DNA of 64,000 bases from Curtobacterium pusillum (lineage in GTDB: Bacteria > Actinomycetota > Actinomycetes > Actinomycetales > Microbacteriaceae): assembly GCF_007673235.1 (NCBI RefSeq), contig NZ_VDZH01000002.1, positions 513,652 through 577,651 of the forward strand, given 5' to 3'. Both the position numbers and the translations under genes were made by a program. The notes below the pieces were generated by a model, which was not told the origin of the DNA, searched no databases, and saw nothing but the letters and a program-made list of their open reading frames with translations. Below are positions 48,466 through 57,099 of this stretch, piece by piece (positions within the stretch are counted from its first letter, which is position 1; each line of letters opens with the position of its first letter).

Positions 48466-48887
48466 CCACCGCACCCGTGACCGCGCTCGAGGTCGGCACC
48501 GTCGTCGCCGAGCGCGAGGTCCACCTCACCCGTGACTCGCTCGTCCGCTACGCCGGCGCCTCGGGCGACTTCAACCCGATCCACTACCGCGACGACGTCG
48601 CCGCGTCCGTCAAGCTGCCCGGCGTCCTCGCGCACGGCATGCTCACGATGGGCCTCGCGGTGCAGCCGGTGTCCGAGTGGCTCGGCGACCGCGGTGTCGT
48701 CGTCCGCTACGGCGTCCGCTTCACCCGGCCCGTGGTCGTCGACCCCGAGCAGGGCGCCACCGTCGGCGTCGTCGCCAAGGTCGGCGCCGTCGACGACGAG
48801 GGCCGTCCGCAGCGCATCGACCTCACCGTGACCGCCGCCGGGCAGACCGTGCTCGGCAAGGCGCAGGTCACGGTGGCGTTCCGCTGA
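48462..48887 (+). CDS. MaoC-like (R)-hydroxyacyl dehydratase subunit (HadB type)
   Basis: 141 residues with the hydratase-2 motif YAGASGDFNPIHYRDDVAAS carrying the catalytic Asp and His, followed by GVLAHGMLTMGLAV. This is the catalytic partner of the preceding subunit. The pair followed by murB is a gene order seen in other actinobacteria. murB starts 2 nt after its stop. Confidence 0.87.
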   Translation: MTTAPVTALEVGTVVAEREVHLTRDSLVRYAGASGDFNPIHYRDDVAASVKLPGVLAHGMLTMGLAVQPVSEWLGDRGVVVRYGVRFTRPVVVDPEQGATVGVVAKVGAVDDEGRPQRIDLTVTAAGQTVLGKAQVTVAFR

Positions 48888-48889
48888 CC

Positions 48890-49918
48890 GTGTCGGAGCC
48901 GGTGCTCGCGGACCTCACGACGCTGCGCGTCGGTGGTCCCGCCACGCGGCTGCTCACCGCGACGACGACCGACGAGCTCGTCGACCACGCCGTCTCGGCG
49001 TGGGGCGACGACGAGTGGCTCGTCCTCGGTGGCGGCAGCAACCTCCTGGTCGCCGACGACGGGTTCGACGGCACCGTCGTCCTGGTCCGCACCACGGGCG
49101 TGGACGCCGACACGGACGCGGACGGCGTCACCGTCCGCGTCGCGGCCGGTGAGCCGTGGGACGCGTTCGTCGCCTCGACCGTCGAGCACGGTTGGACCGG
49201 CCTGGAGGCACTGAGCGGCATCCCGGGCACGGTCGGTGCCGCCCCCGTGCAGAACATCGGCGCCTACGGGGTCGAGCTGTCCGACGTGCTCACCCGGATC
49301 GAGTTCCTCGACGCGTCCACGGGGGAGCGTGCGTGGGTGCCCGCGGCCGAGCTGGCGCTCGGCTACCGCACGTCGACGCTCAAGCACGGCCGCCGCGGCG
49401 TCGTGCTGACGGTCGAGTTCCGGCTCGGTACGGCCTCGGCGGACGGCGTCCCGGTCCGGTACGCGCAGCTGGCCGGTTCGCTCGGCGTCGAGCTCGGGGC
49501 CCTGGTGTCGCCGTCGACGGTCCGGTCCGAGGTGCTGCGGCTCCGCGGCACGAAGGGCATGGTCCTCGACGCGGACGACCACGACACCTGGAGTGCCGGG
49601 TCCTTCTTCACGAACCCGATCGTGTCCGCCGCCTTCGCCGAGACCCTGCCCGCCGATGCCCCGCGCTGGCCGGCCGGTGACGACGTGAAGCTCAGCGCGG
49701 CGTGGCTCATCGAGCACGCCGGGGTGCACCGTGGGTACGCCGTGCCCGGTTCCCGTGCCGCGATCTCGTCGAAGCACACCCTCGCGCTGACGAACCGCGG
49801 CGGAGCGACCGCCGCCCAGGTGGCGGAACTCGCCCGCTACGTCCAGGTGACCGTCCTGAACCGCTTCGGGGTCTCGCTCGTGCCGGAACCCGTGTCGGTC
49901 GGCGACCTGCTCGCCTGA
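48890..49918 (+). CDS. murB: UDP-N-acetylenolpyruvoylglucosamine reductase
   Basis: About 342 residues. FAD-binding region LTTLRVGGPATRLL and WLVLGGGSNLLVADDGFDG; middle block ALSGIPGTVGAAPVQNIGAYGVEL; catalytic Ser in AGSFFTNPIVS; Arg/Lys-rich YRTSTLKHGRRGVVL. It reduces the enolpyruvyl group to make UDP-MurNAc for peptidoglycan. It starts with GTG at 48890, 2 nt after the MaoC stop, so it is translated in the same unit. Confidence 0.95.
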   Translation: MSEPVLADLTTLRVGGPATRLLTATTTDELVDHAVSAWGDDEWLVLGGGSNLLVADDGFDGTVVLVRTTGVDADTDADGVTVRVAAGEPWDAFVASTVEHGWTGLEALSGIPGTVGAAPVQNIGAYGVELSDVLTRIEFLDASTGERAWVPAAELALGYRTSTLKHGRRGVVLTVEFRLGTASADGVPVRYAQLAGSLGVELGALVSPSTVRSEVLRLRGTKGMVLDADDHDTWSAGSFFTNPIVSAAFAETLPADAPRWPAGDDVKLSAAWLIEHAGVHRGYAVPGSRAAISSKHTLALTNRGGATAAQVAELARYVQVTVLNRFGVSLVPEPVSVGDLLA

Positions 49919-49944
49919 GCCGAGCCGCGCCTCCAGGCCCGCAA

Positions 49945-49983
49945 CGCGGAACGGCCCACCTCGACGAGGTGGGCCGTTCCGCG
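49945..49983. terminator. Bidirectional terminator between murB and aminotransferase
   Basis: 18-bp perfect stem (49945-49962 with 49966-49983) and a 3-nt loop between convergent genes. A half-copy of the palindromic family (GCCGCGCCTCCAGGC) precedes it, directly after the murB stop, as at 20340. Confidence 0.88.
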
Positions 49984-49993
49984 TGCTCGGTGA

Positions 49994-51244
49994 CTACGCG
50001 AAGAACTTCGCGAGCCGGGCCACGCCCTCGGCGATGTCGTCGTCGCCCAGCGCGTAGGACAGGCGCAGGTAGCCCGACGGACCGAAGGCCTCGCCCGGGA
50101 CGACCGCGACCTCGGCGTGCTCGAGGATGAGGTCCGCCAGTTCGAGCGTGGTGGTCGGCGTCGTACCGGCCCACTCGCGGCCCAGCAGTGCCGTGACGTC
50201 CGGGTAGACGTAGAAGGCTCCCTGCGGGGTCGGCGTCACGAAGCCCGGGATGGCGTTGAGCCCGGCGACGATGGCCTGACGGCGACGGTCGAAGGCCTCG
50301 CGCATGGCCGTGACGGGCTCCTGCGGACCGGTGAGGGCGGCGATCGCGGCGCGCTGCGAGACGTTCGACACGTTCGACGACAGGTGCGACTGCAGGTTCG
50401 ACGCGGCCTTCACGGCGTCGGTCGGGCCGATGAACCAGCCGACCCGCCAACCGGTCATCGCGTACGTCTTGGCGACGCCGTTGACGAGGATCGTCGTGTC
50501 GGCGAGGGCGGGGACCGCTTCGAGGATGCCCGTGAACCGGACGCCGTCGTACACGAGGTCCTGGTAGATCTCGTCGCTGATCACCCAGATGCCGTGCTCG
50601 AGCGCCCACTCGCCGATGGCCTTCGTCTGCTCGGCGGTGTACACCGAGCCGGTCGGGTTCGACGGTGAGCAGAACAGCAGCGCCTTGGTCTTCGGGGTGC
50701 GAGCGGCCTCGAGCTGCTCGACCGTGACCAGGTAGTCCTGGTCGCTGCCGGCGAAGACGTCGACGGGGACGCCGCCGGCCAGGCGGATGGCCTCGGGGTA
50801 GGTGGTCCAGTACGGAGCGGGGAGGATGACCTCGTCACCGGCGTCGACGATCGTCTGGAAGGCCTGGTAGACGGCCTGCTTGCCGCCGTTCGTGACGATG
50901 ACCTGCGCGGGGTCGACGGTGATGCCGGACTCGCGTGCGGTCTTCTCGGCGATCGCCTGCTTCAGCTCGGGGAGACCGGTGGCCGGCGTGTACCGGTGGT
51001 TCTTCGGGTCCTGCGCGGCCTGGACGGCGGCGTCGACGACGTGCTGCGGCGTGGCGAAGTCCGGCTCGCCGGCGGCGAACGAGATCACCGGGCGGCCGGC
51101 GGCCTTCAGTGCCTTGGCCTTGGCATCGACCTTGAGCGTCGCGGACTCGGCGATCGCGGCGATGCGGGACGCGATGCGCGGCCGATCGGTGCTCGCGGCA
51201 GCGGGGTTGGCGGTGGACTCGGGGCCTGGGGCTTCGGTGCTCAC
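49994..51244 (-). CDS. aspC: Aspartate-type aminotransferase, PLP-dependent class I
   Basis: About 416 residues. Conserved parts: [16 protein letters not shown] (substrate end), [28 protein letters not shown] (SNPTG), [14 protein letters not shown] (Asp for the pyridine N), [17 protein letters not shown] (PLP Lys) and the C-terminal [13 protein letters not shown] (substrate Arg). It is likely an aspartate or prephenate aminotransferase. GTG at 51244 follows -10 box TAGGCT (51257-51252) by 7 nt. Divergent from tRNA-Trp. Confidence 0.92.
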   Translation of the reverse strand: MSTEAPGPESTANPAAASTDRPRIASRIAAIAESATLKVDAKAKALKAAGRPVISFAAGEPDFATPQHVVDAAVQAAQDPKNHRYTPATGLPELKQAIAEKTARESGITVDPAQVIVTNGGKQAVYQAFQTIVDAGDEVILPAPYWTTYPEAIRLAGGVPVDVFAGSDQDYLVTVEQLEAARTPKTKALLFCSPSNPTGSVYTAEQTKAIGEWALEHGIWVISDEIYQDLVYDGVRFTGILEAVPALADTTILVNGVAKTYAMTGWRVGWFIGPTDAVKAASNLQSHLSSNVSNVSQRAAIAALTGPQEPVTAMREAFDRRRQAIVAGLNAIPGFVTPTPQGAFYVYPDVTALLGREWAGTTPTTTLELADLILEHAEVAVVPGEAFGPSGYLRLSYALGDDDIAEGVARLAKFFA

Positions 51245-51287
51245 GGGTCCCAGCCTATCGGCGCGGCACGCCGGAGCATCCGTCAAG

Positions 51288-51317
51288 TGGACACCGTGTG
51301 ACGGACTCCCGTAGACT
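51288..51317 (+). promoter_or_regulatory. Promoter of tRNA-Trp-secE unit
   Basis: -35 TGGACA (51288-51293), 18-bp spacer, -10 TAGACT (51312-51317), 40 nt before tRNA-Trp. No terminator is seen between the tRNA and secE, so the tRNA is probably cut from a longer transcript. Confidence 0.6.
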
Positions 51318-51357
51318 CGTCCACCGGAACGCGGATCGGTGACGAACTGCGTTCTGA

Positions 51358-51430
51358 AGGGCGGTGGCTCAATTGGTAGAGCAGCGGTCTCCAAAACCGC
51401 AGGTTGCAGGTTCGAGTCCTGTCCGCCCTG
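51358..51430 (+). tRNA. tRNA-Trp (CCA)
   Basis: Acceptor AGGGCGG / CCGCCCT, discriminator G, anticodon stem GCGGT/ACCGC with anticodon CCA at 51391-51393, T-loop GGTTCGAGTCC. The 3' CCA is not encoded. It sits in the order tRNA-Trp-secE-nusG-rplK-rplA that is nearly universal in actinobacteria. Confidence 0.97.
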
Positions 51431-51450
51431 CACATCTGGAAGGGTAGAAG

Positions 51451-51729
51451 TTGGCGAGCAAAGACATGGAGACGACGGCGGACGACGTCGTCGCCAAGGC
51501 GAAGCAGGACCGGGCCGAGCGCCGCGGGCCCTTCGCTGCCATCGTGCTCTTCATCCGGCAGGTCATCGCGGAACTCCGCAAGGTGGTCACGCCGACCCGC
51601 AAGGAGCTCTTCAGCTACACGGGCGTCGTCCTGGTCTTCGTCGTCGTGATGATGATCCTGGTGTCGATCCTCGACTTCGCGTTCGGACTCGGCGTCGGGT
51701 ACGTGTTCGGCAACGGGCCGACGGCCTGA
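51451..51729 (+). CDS. secE: Preprotein translocase subunit SecE
   Basis: 92 residues: a basic N-terminus, the amphipathic helix [21 protein letters not shown] and one C-terminal TM ([25 protein letters not shown]). It stabilises SecY in the general secretion channel. The likely start is TTG at 51451 with GGAAGGG upstream; an in-frame ATG at 51466 would shorten it by five residues. Confidence 0.95.
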   Translation: MASKDMETTADDVVAKAKQDRAERRGPFAAIVLFIRQVIAELRKVVTPTRKELFSYTGVVLVFVVVMMILVSILDFAFGLGVGYVFGNGPTA

Positions 51730-51848
51730 CCCGGACCTCGGCTGTCCTGGCCGTCCGCGGACAGGAGTACGGTCGCCCGAGACGGCGCCGATCGTGAACC
51801 GATCCGCCCGCCAACCCGATCCGCACCACCGAACGGAAAGAATCGACA

Positions 51849-52856
51849 GTGTCTGACAACTCCCGCGACGACATCGACCTCGCCACGGCTGCCGAGCAGT
51901 CCTCCGAGGTCGAGGAGAACCAGGAAGGCGACGTCGAGACCGGCGAGGAGCGCTCCGCCGAGTCCGCTGAGGAGCGTGCGATCTCCGTCGAGGGTGAGGA
52001 CGACCCCTCCCTCGGTATCGAGGAAGAGCTGACCGCTCTCGCCGAGTCCCAGGACCCCGAGGCCGACGCCGTCGTGGACGACGCGCTCGAGGTCGACACC
52101 GCTGACGAGGCCGAGGCCGCCGTCGAAGCGGTCGAGGACGAAGAAGAGGTCGAGCTGGAAGAGGAGTCCGCCACCGAGGCGAACGAGACCCTCCCTGCCG
52201 ACGAGGCGCTCGACGACGAGGACGAAGAGCCCGCCGAGGTGGACCCGTACGAGGCGTTCAAGGCCGAGCTGCGGATGAAGCCGGGCAAGTGGTACGTCAT
52301 CCACTCCTACGCGGGCTTCGAGCGCCGCGTGAAGTCGAACATCGAGAACCGCATGGTCTCGATGTCGATGGAGGACTACATCTACCAGGTCGAGGTCCCG
52401 ATGGAGGACGTCGTCGAGATCAAGAACGGGCAGCGCAAGCTGGTCACTCGCGTCCGGATCCCCTCGTACGTGCTCGTCCGCATGGACCTCAACGAGGACT
52501 CGTGGTCCGTCGTCCGCCACACCCCGGGCGTCACCGGGTTCGTCGGCAACGCGCACAACCCCACGCCGCTCCGCTTCGACGAGGCGTTCGGCATGCTGAA
52601 GTCCCTCGTGCAGGTCGCCGAGGCGGCTCCGACCAAGGGCGGTGCGAAGGGCGGCGGCGCTGCCCAGTCGCAGCCGGCGGCCGAGGTCGACTTCGAGATC
52701 GGCGAGACCATCACCATCAAGGAAGGCTCGTTCGCGGGCCTCCCGGGTTCGATCTCCGAGATCAAGCCAGAGAGCGGCAAGCTCACCGTGCTCGTCTCGC
52801 TGTTCGAGCGTGAGACCCCGGTCGAGCTCAGCTTCGACCAGGTCACCAAGCTGTAG
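51849..52856 (+). CDS. nusG: Transcription elongation/antitermination factor NusG with long acidic N-terminus
   Basis: 335 residues, nearly twice the E. coli length. Residues 1-135 are an extremely acidic, low-complexity extension rich in Glu, Asp and Ala. The NGN domain begins KWYVIHSYAGFERRVKSNIENR and runs to about 250. A Gly/Ala/Lys linker (TKGGAKGGGAAQ) precedes the KOW domain (TIKEGSFAGLPGSISEIKPE). It binds RNA polymerase and couples it to ribosomes or Rho. GTG start at 51849, with GGAAAGAA upstream. Acidic extensions are common in actinobacterial NusG but vary in length. Confidence 0.95.
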   Translation: MSDNSRDDIDLATAAEQSSEVEENQEGDVETGEERSAESAEERAISVEGEDDPSLGIEEELTALAESQDPEADAVVDDALEVDTADEAEAAVEAVEDEEEVELEEESATEANETLPADEALDDEDEEPAEVDPYEAFKAELRMKPGKWYVIHSYAGFERRVKSNIENRMVSMSMEDYIYQVEVPMEDVVEIKNGQRKLVTRVRIPSYVLVRMDLNEDSWSVVRHTPGVTGFVGNAHNPTPLRFDEAFGMLKSLVQVAEAAPTKGGAKGGGAAQSQPAAEVDFEIGETITIKEGSFAGLPGSISEIKPESGKLTVLVSLFERETPVELSFDQVTKL

Positions 52857-52873
52857 TCAGGGCCCACACCCGC

Positions 52874-52917
52874 TACACTTATCGAGTTTGGCCCCGCGCG
52901 CCTCGTGCGCGCGGGGC
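52874..52917 (+). promoter_or_regulatory. rplK promoter and 5' hairpin
   Basis: -10-like TACACT (52874-52879) shortly after nusG, then a perfect 11-bp GC stem GCCCCGCGCGC / GCGCGCGGGGC (52891-52917) with a CTCGT loop. It may end nusG transcription, or form a stable hairpin near the 5' end of the rplK-rplA mRNA, whose leader runs a further 80 nt. Confidence 0.5.
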
Positions 52918-52997
52918 TTCACCGCGGTCCGGAACGGCCGGACCAGCGGGAGAGGGCACGGATCCCCGTGCGTTCGATTCCAGGAGGAAGACAAGTC

Positions 52998-53429
52998 ATG
53001 GCACCGAAGAAGAAGGTCACGGGCCTGATCAAGCTGCAGATCAATGCAGGCGCCGCCAACCCGGCCCCGCCGATCGGTCCCGCGCTCGGTCAGCACGGCG
53101 TCAACATCATGGAGTTCTGCAAGGCGTACAACGCGGCGACCGAGTCGCAGCGTGGCAACGTCGTGCCGGTCGAGATCACCGTCTACGAGGACCGTTCGTT
53201 CACGTTCGTCCTCAAGACCCCGCCGGCTGCCGAGCTCATCAAGAAGGCTGCGGGTGTGCAGAAGGGGTCCTCGACCCCGCACACGGTCAAGGTCGCGAAG
53301 ATCTCGATGGACCAGGTCCGTCAGATCGCCGAGACGAAGCAGGCCGACCTGAACGCCAACGACATCGACGCCGCCGCGAAGATCATCGCCGGCACCGCGC
53401 GTTCGATGGGCATCACGGTCGAGGCGTAA
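52998..53429 (+). CDS. rplK: 50S ribosomal protein L11
   Basis: 143 residues beginning [20 protein letters not shown], with the Pro-rich [25 protein letters not shown] that contacts factors at the GTPase centre, and the C-terminal RNA-binding domain ending [12 protein letters not shown]. Strong ribosome site AGGAGGAAG. In an operon with rplA. Confidence 0.98.
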   Translation: MAPKKKVTGLIKLQINAGAANPAPPIGPALGQHGVNIMEFCKAYNAATESQRGNVVPVEITVYEDRSFTFVLKTPPAAELIKKAAGVQKGSSTPHTVKVAKISMDQVRQIAETKQADLNANDIDAAAKIIAGTARSMGITVEA

Positions 53430-53517
53430 GCCTCCCCGCCTCAGGCACACACCCCAACACCCTTCCGTGGGAGAGCCTCGCCGGCTCGTCAACCACGTAG
53501 CTCCCAAGGAGAACACC

Positions 53518-54207
53518 ATGGCGAAGAAGTCCAAGGCCTACCAGGCCGCGGCCGCGAAGATCGAGGCCGACAAGTTCTACACCCCCACCGAGGCCGTCGC
53601 GCTGGCCAAGGAGACCGGTTCGGCCAAGACGGACTCCACCGTCGAGGTCGCGCTCAAGCTCGGCGTCGACCCGCGCAAGGCGGACCAGATGGTCCGTGGC
53701 ACGGTCATCCTGCCGCACGGCACGGGCAAGACCGCTCGCGTCATCGTCTTCGCCGTCGGCGCTGCTGCTGAGGCAGCCATCGCCGCCGGTGCCGACGAGG
53801 TCGGTGGCGACGAGCTCATCGCGAAGGTCGCCGAGGGCTACACCGCCTTCGACTCTGCCGTCGCGACGCCGGAGCTCATGGGCAAGGTCGGTCGTCTCGG
53901 CAAGGTGCTCGGCCCGCGTGGCCTCATGCCGAACCCGAAGACCGGCACCGTGACCCCGAACGTGGCGCAGGCCGTCAACGACATCAAGGGCGGCAAGATC
54001 GAGTTCCGCGTCGACAAGCACGCCAACGTGCACTTCGTCGTCGGCAAGGCCTCGTTCACGCCGGAGCAGCTCGACGAGAACATCTCGACCGCGCTCGAGG
54101 AGATCAACCGCCTCAAGCCGAGTGCCTCGAAGGGTCGCTACATCATGAAGGGCGCCGTCTCGACGACCTTCGGCCCCGGCATCCCGCTGGACGTCAACAG
54201 CATCTGA
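53518..54207 (+). CDS. rplA: 50S ribosomal protein L1
   Basis: 229 residues: [22 protein letters not shown] at the N-terminus, [22 protein letters not shown], and the signature [19 protein letters not shown]. It forms the L1 stalk and in many bacteria represses its own operon. AAGGAGAA precedes the ATG at 53518. A strong terminator follows. Confidence 0.98.
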   Translation: MAKKSKAYQAAAAKIEADKFYTPTEAVALAKETGSAKTDSTVEVALKLGVDPRKADQMVRGTVILPHGTGKTARVIVFAVGAAAEAAIAAGADEVGGDELIAKVAEGYTAFDSAVATPELMGKVGRLGKVLGPRGLMPNPKTGTVTPNVAQAVNDIKGGKIEFRVDKHANVHFVVGKASFTPEQLDENISTALEEINRLKPSASKGRYIMKGAVSTTFGPGIPLDVNSI

Positions 54208-54220
54208 TCCACGGATCACC

Positions 54221-54256
54221 GAAAGGACCCGCACCGGTTTCGGTGCGGGTCCTTTC
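54221..54256 (+). terminator. Terminator of the rplK-rplA operon
   Basis: 16-bp perfect stem GAAAGGACCCGCACCG with its complement and a GTTT loop, 13 nt after the rplA stop. Confidence 0.9.
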
Positions 54257-54291
54257 GCATGCGGGGCGCGATGTCCCGGTAGCGTGATTCC

Positions 54292-54900
54292 GTGCGCACC
54301 CTCGTGAACTCGCTCCGGCTGATCGCCGTCATCGCCGTCGTCGCCGCGATCGTCGGACAGTGGCTCGTCAGCTCGAAGCTCGACGCCTACAACCCGTGGA
54401 ACTTCTTCGGGTACTTCACGATCCAGTCGAACATCATCATCGCGGTGGCCTTCGCCGTGACCCTCGTCGCGGCTGCCCGACGGAAGCGCGCGGACCTCGG
54501 GGTGAGCCTGCTCCGGGGCGCGGCGACGGTGTACATCGCCACGACCGGCATCGTCTACAACACGCTGCTCACGAACGTCGACGTGTCGGCGAACGTGCAG
54601 TGGTCGAACGACATCCTGCACAAGGTCATCCCCGCCTACGCGGTCCTGGACTGGCTGCTCTTCTCCGACCGCTCGAAGCTGCTCCTGCGCCACGTGTGGT
54701 GGTTCCTCGTCTACCCGGCCGTCTGGACCATCGTCGTCCTGGTCCGCGGCGCGACGGACGGGTGGGTCCCGTACCCGTTCCTGAACCCGGACCTCGGCTA
54801 CGGGGTCGTCGCGCTGTACTGCCTCGGGGTCGCGGTCTCGATCGTGCTGATGGGGATCCTGGTCATCGGGATGAGCAGACTGCGCCTCGTGAAGGTCTAG
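54292..54900 (+). CDS. Pr6Pr-family membrane protein
   Basis: 202 residues with six TM helices. Family features include NPWNFFGYFTIQSNIIIAV, TGIVYNTLL, NDILHKVIPAYAVLDWLLF and YPFLNPDLGYG, with conserved polar residues at helix ends. Pr6Pr proteins are a functionally unknown relative of the FAR-17a/AIG1 family. GTG at 54292 lies 6 nt after -10 box TAGCGT (54280-54285). Its TAG stop interlocks with that of the next, convergent gene in CTAG (54897-54900). Confidence 0.82.
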   Translation: MRTLVNSLRLIAVIAVVAAIVGQWLVSSKLDAYNPWNFFGYFTIQSNIIIAVAFAVTLVAAARRKRADLGVSLLRGAATVYIATTGIVYNTLLTNVDVSANVQWSNDILHKVIPAYAVLDWLLFSDRSKLLLRHVWWFLVYPAVWTIVVLVRGATDGWVPYPFLNPDLGYGVVALYCLGVAVSIVLMGILVIGMSRLRLVKV

Positions 54901-55619
54901 CTGCGGAACCCGCGCAGGCGGTCGAGCACCAGGTCCGCGAGCTGGATGAGGCCGCGGATCTGGTCGTCGTCGCGGTCGACCCAGCGGCACTCGGGCTCGT
55001 CGGCGACCGGCACGAACTCGTCGTGGCGCTCCCAGACGAACAGCGTGCGGTCGGCACCGAGCACGTACTGCTGCCACCAGATCTGCCGGAGGTAGTGCCG
55101 GGGGATGCTCCGCCAGCCCTTCGCCGTGGTCTTGATCTCGGCGAGCACGACTCGGGAGGCCCCGTCGACGCCGACGCCGTCCGGGGTGGCGAGGTGCGCG
55201 CGGTTCGTCGCGGCGTGGAACAGGTGCGCGGACGGCTGGATGCCGTGCGTCGCGGCCACCCACGCGGCGATGTGCGGTTCGCGTTCCTTGCCGTGCTCGG
55301 TGTACGAGTTGCCGGAGAAGCGCGAGCCGTAGCGCTTGTCGGTGACGACGGCCTCGACCGCGTGCAGTGAGGCGAGACGGGCGACGTCGGTCGCGGTGAT
55401 GCCCATCGCGCGAGCGCGGAGCCAGGCGACGCGGTCGGACGAGTGCGCGACGATGCGCTCGGTGTGCCCGCGCAGTGCGGTGAACGCGTCGTGCGCGACG
55501 GGACCCGACGCCGTGGAACCGGCCACGGGCACGACGGACGCCGACGTGCCGGGGGCGGGCTGTGCCTCCAGGCCGGGGTCCAGGTCGCCCCACAGGGTGG
55601 GCTGCACGATCGTCACCAC
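54897..55619 (-). CDS. YqaJ-type (lambda exonuclease-like) PD-(D/E)XK nuclease
   Basis: About 240 residues. The core YGSRFSGNSYTEHGKEREPHIAAWV fits the YqaJ N-terminal region (G-x-x-x-E metal Glu), GVGVDGASRVVLAEIKTT gives the catalytic D...E-x-K, and YLRQIWWQQYVLGADRTLFVWERH is the C-terminal helix-strand with the conserved Gln. Relatives are phage recombination exonucleases, but no recT-like partner or phage gene is nearby. GTG at 55619 or 55616 is the likely start. The active-site residues appear intact. Confidence 0.82.
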   Translation of the reverse strand: MVTIVQPTLWGDLDPGLEAQPAPGTSASVVPVAGSTASGPVAHDAFTALRGHTERIVAHSSDRVAWLRARAMGITATDVARLASLHAVEAVVTDKRYGSRFSGNSYTEHGKEREPHIAAWVAATHGIQPSAHLFHAATNRAHLATPDGVGVDGASRVVLAEIKTTAKGWRSIPRHYLRQIWWQQYVLGADRTLFVWERHDEFVPVADEPECRWVDRDDDQIRGLIQLADLVLDRLRGFRS

Positions 55620-55674
55620 ACGATTGTCTCCCCGAGCACCGACGCGGCGAAACCGACGCACCGGACGCGAGCGG

Positions 55675-56886
55675 TCAGGACACCAACTGGTGGCCCTCGG
55701 CGTAGGCGACGAGTTCGTCGACCCCGGCGGGGGAGAGCGCGTACCCGATGGCGAGGGCCGCGGCGCCCTGCAGTGCGGCGAGGGACCCGGCACGGGACTG
55801 TGCGATGACGAGGTGCTCGGTCGCGAGGGGCATCGAGCGTGAGTAGACGACCTCGCGGACGCCGGCGAGCAGGTGCTCCCCGGCCTGCGTGATCGAACCG
55901 CCCAGGGCGATCACGGACGGGTTCATGAGCGACACGCACGTGGCCAGGACCTCGCCGATGTCCCGTCCGGCCTGTCGCACCGCCTGGATGGCGTCGAGGT
56001 CGGACCGGTTCACCAGGTCGAGGACGTCCGCACCGGTGTGGACGTCGTGCCCCTTCGCGCGGAGCCGGCGGGCGATCGCCGGTCCGGAGGCGACGGCCTC
56101 GAGGCACCCGGTGTTCCCGCAGTGGCACGGCACGTCCCCGGCGCTCGAGACCCGGACGTGGCCGATGTCGCCCGCGGTGCCCTGTGCGCCACGCTGGAGC
56201 TCGCCGTCCGACACGATCCCGGAGCCGATACCCGTGGCCACCTTGACGAACAGCAGGTGGTCGACGTCCGGCCAACCGTGCTCCCGTTCGCCGAGCGCCG
56301 CGATGTTGACGTCGTTGTCGAGCAGGACGTGGGCGGCGATGTGGTTCCGGAGCCAGCCGGGCACGTCGAAGCCGTCCCAGCCGGGCATGATCGGTGGGTT
56401 CGCAGGGCGTCCGGTGGAGAACTCGACCGGGCCGGGCACGCCGATGCCGATCGCGATGACGTCGTCCCGTGCTCGGCCGACCTCGTCGAGCAGGCCGTCG
56501 ATGGTCTCGACGAGCCAGGTGAGGGTGGGGACCGGGCCGGCGGCGATGTCGATCCGGGCCTCGCGGGTGGCGAGCGGCGCGGCGACGAGGTCCGTCACGG
56601 CGACGCGACCGTGCGAGGCGCCGAGGTCGGCGGCGATCACCAGTCGTGCGCGCGGCACCAGGGCGACCTGCGCGGGCGGGCGCCCTCCGGTGGATGCCGC
56701 GGTGTCCACCGGTCCGACGAGTCCGACCTCGATGAGGGCATCGAGGCGCACGCCGATCGTCGAGCGTGCGAGTCCCGTCAGTGCGGCGAGCTCGGCCCGG
56801 GTCCGCGGCACGCCGTCGCGGAGGATCTGGAAGAGCTCGCTCGTCCCGACCGGAGGCGACGCTGCCGTCCGAGTCAAGTCGACCAT
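55675..56886 (-). CDS. ROK-family sugar-responsive repressor
   Basis: About 403 residues. An N-terminal MarR-like winged helix (TRAELAALTGLARSTIGVRLDALIEVGLV) precedes a ROK domain with the ATP loop AADLGASHGRVAVTDL, sugar-site residues in LLDNDVNIAALGE, and the zinc motif CHCGNTGCLEAVASG. Such proteins repress sugar genes and release DNA on binding a sugar or sugar phosphate. The gene is divergent from the sugar operon at 57100; an AAGTCGACC half-site covers its start codon, suggesting autoregulation. Confidence 0.9.
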   Translation of the reverse strand: MVDLTRTAASPPVGTSELFQILRDGVPRTRAELAALTGLARSTIGVRLDALIEVGLVGPVDTAASTGGRPPAQVALVPRARLVIAADLGASHGRVAVTDLVAAPLATREARIDIAAGPVPTLTWLVETIDGLLDEVGRARDDVIAIGIGVPGPVEFSTGRPANPPIMPGWDGFDVPGWLRNHIAAHVLLDNDVNIAALGEREHGWPDVDHLLFVKVATGIGSGIVSDGELQRGAQGTAGDIGHVRVSSAGDVPCHCGNTGCLEAVASGPAIARRLRAKGHDVHTGADVLDLVNRSDLDAIQAVRQAGRDIGEVLATCVSLMNPSVIALGGSITQAGEHLLAGVREVVYSRSMPLATEHLVIAQSRAGSLAALQGAAALAIGYALSPAGVDELVAYAEGHQLVS

Positions 56887-56954
56887 GTGGGGGAGTGAAG
56901 CACACATCGAACGCGGCACGCAACGAAGTCCGTCGACATTCCTCGAACTTCTGC

Positions 56955-57072
56955 TTGACCGCCGACAGAAGTGCTCGTAGTGTGACGCTCGGTCGAAGTC
57001 GACCACACGCTCGGTCGAAGTCGACCGCAGCGCTCGGTCGAAGTCGACCGCAGCGCTCGGTCGATGTCGACC
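56955..57072 (+). promoter_or_regulatory. Sugar-operon promoter with four tandem ROK operators
   Basis: -35 TTGACC (56955-56960), 17-bp spacer, -10 TAGTGT (56978-56983), start expected near 56990. From there four copies of GGTCGA-NN-TCGACC follow at 56991, 57013, 57036 and 57059, spaced 22, 23 and 23 bp, about two helical turns, on the same DNA face. The fourth differs by one central base. They lie in the untranslated leader, so bound repressor would act as a roadblock or by cooperative occlusion of the promoter. Confidence 0.8.
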
Positions 57073-57099
57073 GCACCATCTCGACGAGGAGAAGCCCTG

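Noticed and set aside
54897-55619. Prophage remnant suggested by the YqaJ nuclease
   Set aside because: No integrase, structural, lysis or recT-like genes, no attachment-site repeats, and base composition like the neighbours.
56991-57072. Regularly spaced repeats, at first sight a short CRISPR array
   Set aside because: The units are 14-bp symmetric operator sites with 8-9 bp between them, far too short for CRISPR repeats and spacers, and no cas genes are present.
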